From assembly GCA_900770295.1 (NCBI GenBank), contig CAAGJQ010000056.1:1-5634 (forward strand): a DNA stretch of 5,634 nucleotides, in the 5' to 3' direction. Within the stretch, counting starts at the first letter, position 1. The number at the start of each line of letters is the position of its first letter. Made by a program: the position numbers and the translations under genes. Shown here in pieces: positions 1 to 4,175 of the stretch. The notes under the pieces were generated by a model. It saw only the letters and a list, made by a program, of their open reading frames with translations, searched no databases and had not been told where the DNA came from. This DNA comes from an uncultured Oscillibacter sp. GTDB taxonomy: Bacteria; Bacillota; Clostridia; Oscillospirales; Oscillospiraceae.

Positions 1-32
1 AAGCTGATCTGTCCATTGCTGTAACGATACAT
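1..32 (-). CDS. Transposase N-terminus, IS5/IS1182-like (partial, cut by window edge)
   Basis: Only ten complete codons are present, reading MYRYSNGQIS, starting from ATG at 32-30 and running off the left edge. A clear Shine-Dalgarno GGAGGA (43-38) sits five bases before the ATG, and an extended -10 box lies further upstream, so this is a real gene start. From memory, the opening MYRY.NGQ.SL is typical of DDE transposases annotated as IS5/IS1182 family in Clostridia. If that is right, the gene belongs to an insertion sequence whose end lies somewhere between the promoter and the terminator at 159-207. Ten residues are few: the gene start is secure, the family is a recognition call, and any other protein with a similar opening cannot be excluded. 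Confidence 0.55.
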   Translation of the reverse strand, partial: MYRYSNGQIS

Positions 33-87
33 AGCTATCCTCCAAGTGCAAGGGTTTCGCCTGATTCTTTCGTTTTTTGATACTCTT

Positions 88-96
88 ATTATATCA
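88..96 (-). promoter_or_regulatory. Extended -10 promoter for the transposase-like gene
   Basis: On the minus strand the sequence TGATATAAT gives a perfect -10 box (TATAAT, 93-88) with an upstream TG one base away, the extended -10 form. No good -35 box is seen at 16-18 bases. It lies about 55 bases before the start codon at 32. Confidence 0.55.
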
Positions 97-158
97 CAAA
101 TCAGCCTCAACAGCTTGCACTGCAAGGATTTTTTAATTATTCAGCAGACATTAATTTA

Positions 159-207
159 AAACGCAAAAAAGCTGGACCGGCTTTACCGGTCCAGCTTTTT
201 TACGTTT
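159..207. terminator. Strong bidirectional intrinsic terminator
   Basis: Bases 165-180 pair perfectly with 186-201 (16 bp, loop CTTTA). After one mismatch, AAACG (159-163) pairs with CGTTT (203-207). The core is GC-rich (GCTGGACCGG) and flanked by A6 and T6, so it has a U-tail in both directions. On the minus strand it would act as a back-up to the terminator at 279-304. On the plus strand no gene now precedes it inside the window, because the sequence to its left carries the divergent transposase-like gene. Confidence 0.85.
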
Positions 208-278
208 AAAGCGTTCCCTTCTGTCAGGAAAGCCGCCGCACAGCCCTTCCGCGTCCGCTGGCCGTGGCCGGAAAGCGC
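208..278. other. Spacer between two terminators, no gene seen
   Basis: About 70 GC-rich bases lie between two hairpin terminators. There is no open frame with a ribosome binding site on either strand. A weak TTCC/GGAA hairpin (214-217 with 227-230) and a GGCC-GT-GGCC palindrome (261-270 region) are visible, but neither is convincing as an RNA gene. It may be a remnant or the tail of a longer leftward transcript. Confidence 0.3.
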
Positions 279-304
279 AAAAAAAGCAGCCCCTTTGGGC
301 CGCT
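279..304 (-). terminator. Intrinsic terminator of the leftward 64-residue gene
   Basis: On the minus strand AGCGGCCC (304-297) pairs with GGGCTGCT (292-285) around an AAAG loop, with one G-U wobble, followed by seven T residues (285-279). The wobble is valid only when read leftward (A-C mismatch on the other strand), so the orientation is clear. It starts about 21 bases after the stop codon at 326. Confidence 0.85.
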
Positions 305-325
305 GGTTCCAAAAAGTATCAATTT

Positions 326-520
326 TTAAATATTGGCAGACCGGTCAGCTTCCAATACGCGCAAAGCCTCTGCCGCTGACAGCCCCTGGAGCGTCACCGC
401 CTGGTGCAGCATCTGATAGGCCAGACGGTCGGCGCCTGCCAGCGCAATGGCCCTGTCCAGCGTCTCCTCTGCAAAACCTATGGATTCCAACTGGCAAATA
501 TGCCTTGTCACATTCATCAT
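326..520 (-). CDS. Small protein of unknown function, UBA-like helical pattern
   Basis: This 64-residue leftward gene is not one I recognise. It starts with two adjacent ATG codons (520-518 and 517-515). AAGGCGG at 531-525 is a modest Shine-Dalgarno that fits the second ATG (7-base gap) better than the first (4-base gap), so the product may be 63 residues. It has its own weak promoter upstream and a strong terminator 21 bases downstream, which supports a genuine transcription unit. No signal peptide or membrane segment is seen. The sequence looks all-helical, and residues 10-41 (L..IGF..ETL..A...AG......ML) resemble a UBA-type three-helix pattern. It lies 95 bases downstream of the SLOG gene on the same strand, so it could also be read from that promoter. 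The gene is likely real; its function is unknown. Confidence 0.6.
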   Translation of the reverse strand: MMNVTRHICQLESIGFAEETLDRAIALAGADRLAYQMLHQAVTLQGLSAAEALRVLEADRSANI

Positions 521-540
521 CCCACCGCCTTTTCCCTGCT

Positions 541-570
541 AGTATATCCGATTTACAGGAAAAAGCACAA
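541..570 (-). promoter_or_regulatory. Weak candidate promoter of the 64-residue gene
   Basis: On the minus strand TATACT (546-541) makes a good -10 box, with TTGTGC (570-565) as a poor -35 at an 18-base spacing. It is placed about 20 bases before the start codon at 520, leaving a very short leader that contains the AAGGCGG site. Confidence 0.4.
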
Positions 571-615
571 GCAAGATTCCGTTAAAATTGGGTTAAGAAA
601 TTGCGAAAAATCCCG

Positions 616-1125
616 TCATTCCGACGAAATCGACAGATCTACGATGGTCAGTCCTCGTCTCATGGCATATTCCAACGTGTATCGTGTGCCACCGGCGGAG
701 CCGTCAAAAGCCGCGATCAGTAAAGAGGCGTGGTCCACCATGTACCGGTCCCGCCGCTGCATACAGGACGAAGAGTACTCCGCGGAGACCATAGTCTCAA
801 AGTCACAGGCGGCGACCAACCGTTCATATCTGGCCCTCTGTTCGGCCGGCCAGGTGTCGGCCTGGGTTGGGCAGGGGATAGCCGCCTCCACGGTCACATC
901 CGGATGGGCTTCCCGCAGGGCCAGTGCGCTCTCGCAAAAATACAGGTCGCAGCCCATGGCCATACCGCAGAGGAAATGCCGGTAGCCCTCCTCATATGCC
1001 GCCTCCAACGCGTCAGCCATGCGGCGCTTCAGCGCCAGGCAGCGGGCGTCCATTTCGTTATACCGCCAGGGCAGCTTGCCCGGCCGGTGTCCGGTGAAGC
1101 AGCAGGATTCCTGTCTGGCCCGCAT
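616..1125 (-). CDS. SLOG family protein, YpsA-like (DUF1273)
   Basis: The 169-residue product carries the signatures of the SLOG (SMF/DprA-LOG-related) Rossmann-type fold in its YpsA branch: an N-terminal CCFTGHRPGKLPW (8-20), GMAMGCD (54-60) as the glycine-rich nucleotide-contact loop, and a C-terminal D-hAAFDG-x-GGT-x-x-T segment (131-150). Family knowledge: SLOG proteins bind nucleotides or nucleotide-derived ligands, and B. subtilis YpsA has been linked to cell division and oxidative stress. The exact ligand is unknown and the protein should be cytoplasmic. The open frame extends to an ATG at 1170, but that codon lies upstream of the -10 box (1164-1159) and has no Shine-Dalgarno. The ATG at 1125 follows AGGGGAG nine bases upstream and starts right before the conserved domain. 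The gene is transcribed divergently from ribU, with no obvious functional link. Confidence 0.88.
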   Translation of the reverse strand: MRARQESCCFTGHRPGKLPWRYNEMDARCLALKRRMADALEAAYEEGYRHFLCGMAMGCDLYFCESALALREAHPDVTVEAAIPCPTQADTWPAEQRARYERLVAACDFETMVSAEYSSSCMQRRDRYMVDHASLLIAAFDGSAGGTRYTLEYAMRRGLTIVDLSISSE

Positions 1126-1158
1126 ATACTGACTCTCCCCTTCAAATGATCTGATTTC

Positions 1159-1187
1159 AGTATAGAACATCTGTTTGTATTTGTAAA
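1159..1187 (-). promoter_or_regulatory. Sigma-A promoter of the SLOG gene
   Basis: On the minus strand TTTACA (1187-1182) and TATACT (1164-1159) are separated by 17 bases, each one mismatch from consensus. Transcription would begin near 1152, giving a leader of about 27 bases before the ATG at 1125. This promoter rules out the longer reading frame starting at 1170. Confidence 0.8.
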
Positions 1188-1256
1188 GACATCGCGGCGC
1201 AAAATTTCTTTTTTACTGAAATCTTCAAAAACCGTCAAATGCCGTAAAATCAGGGG

Positions 1257-1285
1257 TTGCATTTCCTGTGGGAATGTCATATACT
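1257..1285 (+). promoter_or_regulatory. Sigma-A promoter of the FMN riboswitch-ribU unit
   Basis: TTGCAT (1257-1262) and TATACT (1280-1285) are separated by 17 bases. Transcription should begin near 1292, about 20 bases before the aptamer. Two ten-base A-rich repeats (1231-1250) lie directly upstream of the -35 box. Confidence 0.8.
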
Positions 1286-1312
1286 AAGCAACAGAAAGCA
1301 ACTGAATACTTT

Positions 1313-1430
1313 GTCTTCAGGGCGGGGTGCAATTCCCCACTGGCGGTAAAGTCCGCGACCGGATGCTGCATGGCATCCGCTGACCCGGTGGAACTCCGGG
1401 ACCAACAGTACAGTCTGGATGGAAGAAGAT
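1313..1430 (+). ncRNA. FMN riboswitch aptamer (RFN element)
   Basis: All the conserved blocks of the RFN element are in order. P1 is TCTTC (1314-1318) with GAAGA (1425-1429). P2 is GGGG (1324-1327) with CCCC (1335-1338) around GTGCAATT. The GGCGGTAAAGTCCGCGACC core follows, with helix GCGG/CCGC (1343-1346 with 1353-1356). The variable hairpin is CGGATGC/GCATCCG (1360-1366 with 1373-1379). Next comes CCCGG/CCGGG (1384-1388 with 1396-1400), then ACAGTACAGTCTGGATGG. Known role: it binds flavin mononucleotide and switches off riboflavin synthesis or uptake genes. Here it precedes ribU, so high FMN should reduce riboflavin import. The ATG at 1419 in frame with ribU lies inside this aptamer and is not a start. 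Confidence 0.96.
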
Positions 1431-1445
1431 GAGTGCGGCAGAGCC

Positions 1446-1467
1446 GCGCATGTTGATGCGCTTCTTT
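1446..1467 (+). terminator. Riboswitch expression-platform terminator
   Basis: GCGCAT (1446-1451) pairs perfectly with ATGCGC (1456-1461) around GTTG, followed by TTCTTTGTT. It lies 16 bases after the aptamer. Two alternative pairings compete with it: GCGGC/GCCGC (1435-1439 with 1443-1447), and AAGAAG (1423-1428, which includes most of the P1 3' strand) with CTTCTT (1461-1466). This is the layout expected of transcription-terminating control, where FMN-stabilised P1 frees the terminator. The model is inferred from base pairing only. Confidence 0.65.
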
Positions 1468-1470
1468 GTT

Positions 1471-1516
1471 GCTTGTTCACCTTGGAGGAGTCAAAGCGTC
1501 CAGGGTGTTTTCAAGC
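1471..1516 (+). other. Second leader hairpin just before the ribU ribosome binding site
   Basis: CACCTTGGA (1478-1486) pairs with TCCAGGGTG (1499-1507), nine pairs with one G-U. The outer GCTTG (1471-1475) pairs with CAAGC (1512-1516) across a T-rich internal loop. The 12-base apical loop contains part of an unused GGAGGAG sequence (1484-1490). It ends six bases before the AAAGGAG of ribU. Its role is unknown; it could be a leader-stabilising stem or an alternative weak terminator (TTTT follows the inner stem). Confidence 0.5.
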
Positions 1517-1538
1517 AAAACAAAGGAGTGTATTTTTT

Positions 1539-2168
1539 ATGTCTGATCCCACTACCAACGCCGTTCCCGTCTCCACCAGCCGCAGCCGTACCCACAAGCT
1601 GGCTGTCACCGCCATGCTGTCCGCCGTAGCCTTTGTGCTGATGTTCATTGAATTCCCCATCCCGGCGCTGATCCCCTCTTTTGTGAAGCTGGATATCTCG
1701 GACCTGCCGGAGCTGCTGGCAGCTTTCTCCATGGGGCCCCTTTACGGTGTGGCGGTCACCCTGCTGAAGAACCTGTTGTTCATTCTTCTGCACGGCACCT
1801 CTTCCGCTTATGTGGGCGAGCTGTTCAACTTCCTGATGGGCTCCGTGTTCGCCTTCTCCGCCGGCTTCATCTATCAGCGAAAAAAGTCCCGGAAGAGCGC
1901 GTTGATCGGCTCCATCGTTGGCGCGGCCCTGATGGCCCTGATCTCCGTGCCTCTGAACTACTTCGTGGTCTATCCCGCCTATGTGGTGTGCTACGGCCTG
2001 CCGCTGGAGGCCATCATCGGCATGTATCAGGCGATCCGCCCCTCCACCAACGGCCTGCTGGAATGCCTGGTCATCTTCAATATGCCTTTCACCTTCTGCA
2101 AGGGCATGCTGGATGTGCTACTGTGTTTCCTGATCTACAAGCCCCTGTCTCCCCTGCTGCACAAATAA
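1539..2168 (+). CDS. ribU: Riboflavin transporter RibU (ECF transporter S component)
   Basis: The 209-residue membrane protein matches RibU, the substrate-binding S component that takes up riboflavin with the shared energising module EcfA-EcfA'-EcfT encoded elsewhere. It has about six hydrophobic segments (roughly 21-42, 57-75, 77-87, 92-113, 119-151 and 177-200). Its family landmarks are the small-residue A..A motif in helix 1 (22-28), LDISDLPELL (51-60) followed by GPLYG and LLKNLL, and the late NMPFTFCKG (181-189). The start is the ATG at 1539, ten bases after AAAGGAG (1522-1528). The open frame continues back into the riboswitch to an ATG at 1419, which is not credible as a start. The FMN riboswitch upstream independently supports the function. 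It is a single-gene unit closed by a terminator at 2183. Length is normal for the family. Confidence 0.95.
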   Translation: MSDPTTNAVPVSTSRSRTHKLAVTAMLSAVAFVLMFIEFPIPALIPSFVKLDISDLPELLAAFSMGPLYGVAVTLLKNLLFILLHGTSSAYVGELFNFLMGSVFAFSAGFIYQRKKSRKSALIGSIVGAALMALISVPLNYFVVYPAYVVCYGLPLEAIIGMYQAIRPSTNGLLECLVIFNMPFTFCKGMLDVLLCFLIYKPLSPLLHK

Positions 2169-2182
2169 TTTCTTTCATCCTG

Positions 2183-2220
2183 AACGGCACGCCAGATTTT
2201 GGCGTGCCGTTTCTCTCTTT
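2183..2220 (+). terminator. Intrinsic terminator of ribU
   Basis: A perfect 12-bp stem pairs 2183-2194 (core CGGCACGCCA) with 2200-2211 around GATTT, followed by a T/C-rich tail (TTCTCTCTTTT). It lies 14 bases after the ribU stop and separates ribU from the dinB promoter. Confidence 0.9.
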
Positions 2221-2246
2221 TCAAATCCGAACAGATGTGCTATGAT
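2218..2246 (+). promoter_or_regulatory. dinB promoter, extended -10
   Basis: TTTTCA (2218-2223) and TATGAT (2241-2246) are 17 bases apart, and TG at 2238-2239 gives an extended -10 (TGCTATGAT). Transcription would start near 2253, about 26 bases before the dinB start codon. The -35 box overlaps the tail of the ribU terminator. Confidence 0.7.
2228..2241. promoter_or_regulatory. Probable LexA (SOS) box in the dinB promoter spacer
   Basis: CGAACAGATGTGCT matches 11 of the 13 defined positions of the Bacillus/Clostridia LexA box CGAACRNRYGTTYG. The left half-site CGAAC is perfect and the right half has two mismatches. It lies between the -35 and -10 boxes of the dinB promoter, where a bound repressor would block RNA polymerase. 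DinB-type polymerases are commonly SOS-induced. Operator function is inferred; the match and the position are seen directly. Confidence 0.55.
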
Positions 2247-2278
2247 GGGAGCATCCAAGCTGTGAGGAGGTGGCATCA

Positions 2279-3493
2279 GTGGACCGCATCATTCTGCACT
2301 GTGATTTGAATGGCTTTTATGCCTCTGTGGAACTGCTGAGCCATCCGGACCTGCGGGATGTGCCCATGGCGGTCTGCGGCGATCCCGCTTCACGCCACGG
2401 CATCATCCTGGCAAAAAACGAGCCCGCCAAGCGGTTTGGCATCCAGACAGCCGAGACCATCTGGCAGGCAAAGAAAAAATGTCCGGACCTGGTGCTGCTT
2501 CCTCCCCACCATGACCTGTACCGCGCATATTCCAAACAGGTCAACGCCATCTATGACGAATACACCGATCTGGTGGAGCCCTTCGGCATCGACGAGAGCT
2601 GGCTGGATGTCACTCACACGCTCCATCTGTTTGGCGGGAGCGCTAAAGATCTGGCGGATGCACTGAGGCGGCGCGTCAGAGCGGAACTGGGACTGACCCT
2701 CTCCGTGGGCGTCAGCTTCAATAAAGTCTTTGCGAAGCTGGGCAGCGACTACAAAAAGCCGGACGCCACCACGGTGATCTCCCGGGAAAACTGGCAGGAC
2801 ATCGTGTGGCCGCTGCCGGTGGGCGATCTTCTGTATGTAGGCGGCGCTGCCCGGAAGCTGCTGCGCCAGTACGGCGTGGAGACCATCGGACAGTTGGCCG
2901 CCTGCAAGCCGGCGATGCTGGAGACCCTGATGGGCAAACTGGGCACGCAGCTGTACGAATACGCCAACGGTCTGGATCAGGACCCCGTCCATTCCCGCTA
3001 TGACGCGGAACCCGTCAAATCCGTGGGCAACGGCACCACTTTTCCCAAAAATCTCACCACTCGTATGGAGGTCCAGAACGGCATCGCCATGTTGGCGGAC
3101 TCCGTTGCCACCCGCCTCCGGCAATACGGTCTGTATGCCGGAGGCCTGCAGGTAACTCTTCGGGACCCCTCCTTCCGGGACCGCTCCCGCCAGCGTCAAT
3201 TGGCCGCTCCTACCCATCTCATCCGTGATCTGACCAATACGGCCATGGAACTGGTGAGTGAGCTTTGGAAGCCTCCGTCTCCCATCCGCGCTCTGACGGT
3301 TACCGCCATTCATCTGGTTCAGGAGGGAGACGCGTATGAACAGGTAGATCTGTTCACTGCCGATTCCGCCCCCAAAAAAGAAAAGCTGGAAAAGCTGGAG
3401 GCAGCCATGGATCATATCCGGGGAAAATACGGTGACCGCTCCATCGTCTTTGGCGCCGCCCAACCGGAAAAAGAGGAGGACCCTTTCTCATGA
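2279..3493 (+). CDS. dinB: DNA polymerase IV (Y-family, DinB)
   Basis: The 404-residue product is a full-length Y-family translesion polymerase that copies past damaged bases with low fidelity. The first metal-binding Asp is D9 in CDLNGFYASVE, with Y14 at the steric-gate position. CGDPASRHGIILAKNEPAKRFG (34-54 region) forms the fingers and nucleotide-contact segment. The catalytic pair D105-E106 is in FGIDESWLD, followed by LSVGVSFNKVFAKLGSDYKKP. The thumb has a helix-hairpin-helix-like stretch (186-208), and the little finger covers about 245-350. QVDLF (356-360 region) resembles a beta-clamp-binding motif, followed by a basic coiled tail ending in IVFGAA. GTG at 2279 is chosen because GAGGAGG (2264-2270) is eight bases before it, whereas the upstream GTG at 2270 overlaps that site. 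The promoter carries a LexA-like box. The gene overlaps the next by four bases. Confidence 0.95.
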   Translation: MDRIILHCDLNGFYASVELLSHPDLRDVPMAVCGDPASRHGIILAKNEPAKRFGIQTAETIWQAKKKCPDLVLLPPHHDLYRAYSKQVNAIYDEYTDLVEPFGIDESWLDVTHTLHLFGGSAKDLADALRRRVRAELGLTLSVGVSFNKVFAKLGSDYKKPDATTVISRENWQDIVWPLPVGDLLYVGGAARKLLRQYGVETIGQLAACKPAMLETLMGKLGTQLYEYANGLDQDPVHSRYDAEPVKSVGNGTTFPKNLTTRMEVQNGIAMLADSVATRLRQYGLYAGGLQVTLRDPSFRDRSRQRQLAAPTHLIRDLTNTAMELVSELWKPPSPIRALTVTAIHLVQEGDAYEQVDLFTADSAPKKEKLEKLEAAMDHIRGKYGDRSIVFGAAQPEKEEDPFS

Positions 3494-4077
3494 CAAAACA
3501 GGAAGAAAAGCAGCAGCTCCGCCGCATCGTCCGCGGTCTGCGCTCCCAGTTGAGTGAAGCCTACCGTCTCAAAGCCGACCGTGCCATCGCCGCTCATCTG
3601 CTGGCCATGCCGGAATACCAGGCCGCAGGCACCGTCTTTTGCTATGTGAGCACCGGTCTGGAAATCGATACCCGCCCTGTCTTGGAGAATATCCTCGCTT
3701 CCGGAAAGGCTCTCTGCGCCCCTCTGTGCGTCTCCAGCGGCATCATGGAGCTCCGACAGGTCACATCCCTTGCCCAGCTCGCCCCGGGCTCCTACGGCAT
3801 CCCAGAGCCTCCTGCGGACAGCATTGTGGTCTCTCCCGATGCGGTGGACTTCGCTATACTCCCCTGTCTGACCTGTAACCACCTGGGACAGCGTCTGGGC
3901 CAGGGCGGCGGATATTATGACCGGTTTCTGTCCCACTATCGCGGCGGAAGCGTACTGCTGTGCCGGGAGCTGCTGATTCGGGAGGAGATCCCTCTGGAGC
4001 CTCATGACTATCCGATCCCCTGGGTCCTGACGGAAAAAGCGCTGTACGAGGATGGAACTCCGGCAAGGCTCGGCTGA
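3490..4077 (+). CDS. 5-formyltetrahydrofolate cyclo-ligase (MTHFS)
   Basis: The 195-residue protein matches the ATP-dependent enzyme that converts 5-formyl-THF to 5,10-methenyl-THF, returning it to the cytoplasmic one-carbon pool. Landmarks in order: basic N-terminal KQQLRRIVRGLR (7-18), E58 in TGLEIDTRP for the folate site, PGSYGIPEP (99-107), LPCL (124-127), the signature RLGQGGGYYDR (135-145), and C-terminal EPHDYPIPWVLTEK. The usual FD before the glycine motif reads CN here, a small departure. Length is normal. The ATG at 3490 overlaps the dinB stop as ATGA, and GAGGAGG (3473-3479) inside dinB lies ten bases upstream, so the two are probably translationally coupled. No terminator separates it from glyA, so read-through into glyA is possible. 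GlyA produces 5-formyl-THF as a side product and is inhibited by it, which makes the neighbourhood sensible. Confidence 0.94.
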   Translation: MTKQEEKQQLRRIVRGLRSQLSEAYRLKADRAIAAHLLAMPEYQAAGTVFCYVSTGLEIDTRPVLENILASGKALCAPLCVSSGIMELRQVTSLAQLAPGSYGIPEPPADSIVVSPDAVDFAILPCLTCNHLGQRLGQGGGYYDRFLSHYRGGSVLLCRELLIREEIPLEPHDYPIPWVLTEKALYEDGTPARLG

Positions 4078-4115
4078 TGAATCCATTAAAAAACGGCCTT
4101 CTTTAAAAATAGTTC

Positions 4116-4144
4116 TTGCGAATCTGCGGAAACTCTCCTACAAT
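4116..4144 (+). promoter_or_regulatory. Sigma-A promoter of glyA
   Basis: TTGCGA (4116-4121) and TACAAT (4139-4144) are separated by exactly 17 bases. Transcription should start near 4151, leaving a leader of about 25 bases with a strong Shine-Dalgarno. No riboswitch fits in this space. Confidence 0.8.
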
Positions 4145-4175
4145 GGAAGCAATATACACAAAGGAGGACTTCCTC

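Larger units (their letters stand above)
1..157 (-). mobile_element. Probable end of an insertion sequence
   Basis: This is inferred from the transposase-like start at 32-1 on the minus strand. The element should end a short distance upstream of the transposase promoter, so between about 97 and 157, before the terminator hairpin at 159-207. I could not identify a terminal inverted repeat or target duplication because the other end is outside the window. The right boundary given is only an outer limit. Confidence 0.3.

Noticed and set aside
605..632. Possible weak terminator at the end of the SLOG gene
   Set aside because: Only a four-pair CGTC/GACG stem precedes the T-run on the minus strand, and it includes the stop codon; too weak to call.
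404..985. 193-codon plus-strand frame across the 64-residue and SLOG genes
   Set aside because: It crosses two minus-strand genes with good signals, and its product has no recognisable motif.
1419..1538. N-terminal extension of ribU
   Set aside because: The upstream ATG is part of the conserved GGATGG block of the FMN aptamer; the ATG at 1539 has a proper ribosome binding site.
2390..3463. 357-codon open frame antisense to dinB
   Set aside because: It lies fully inside an intact dinB, lacks a start signal, and the translation shows no domain.
3412..4086. 224-codon antisense frame over the cyclo-ligase gene
   Set aside because: The plus strand encodes a clear MTHFS with all signature motifs; the antisense product resembles nothing and has no start signal.
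4116..4175. N-terminal extension of glyA from TTG
   Set aside because: The TTG is the -35 box of the glyA promoter, and known GlyA proteins begin near the ATG at 4176.
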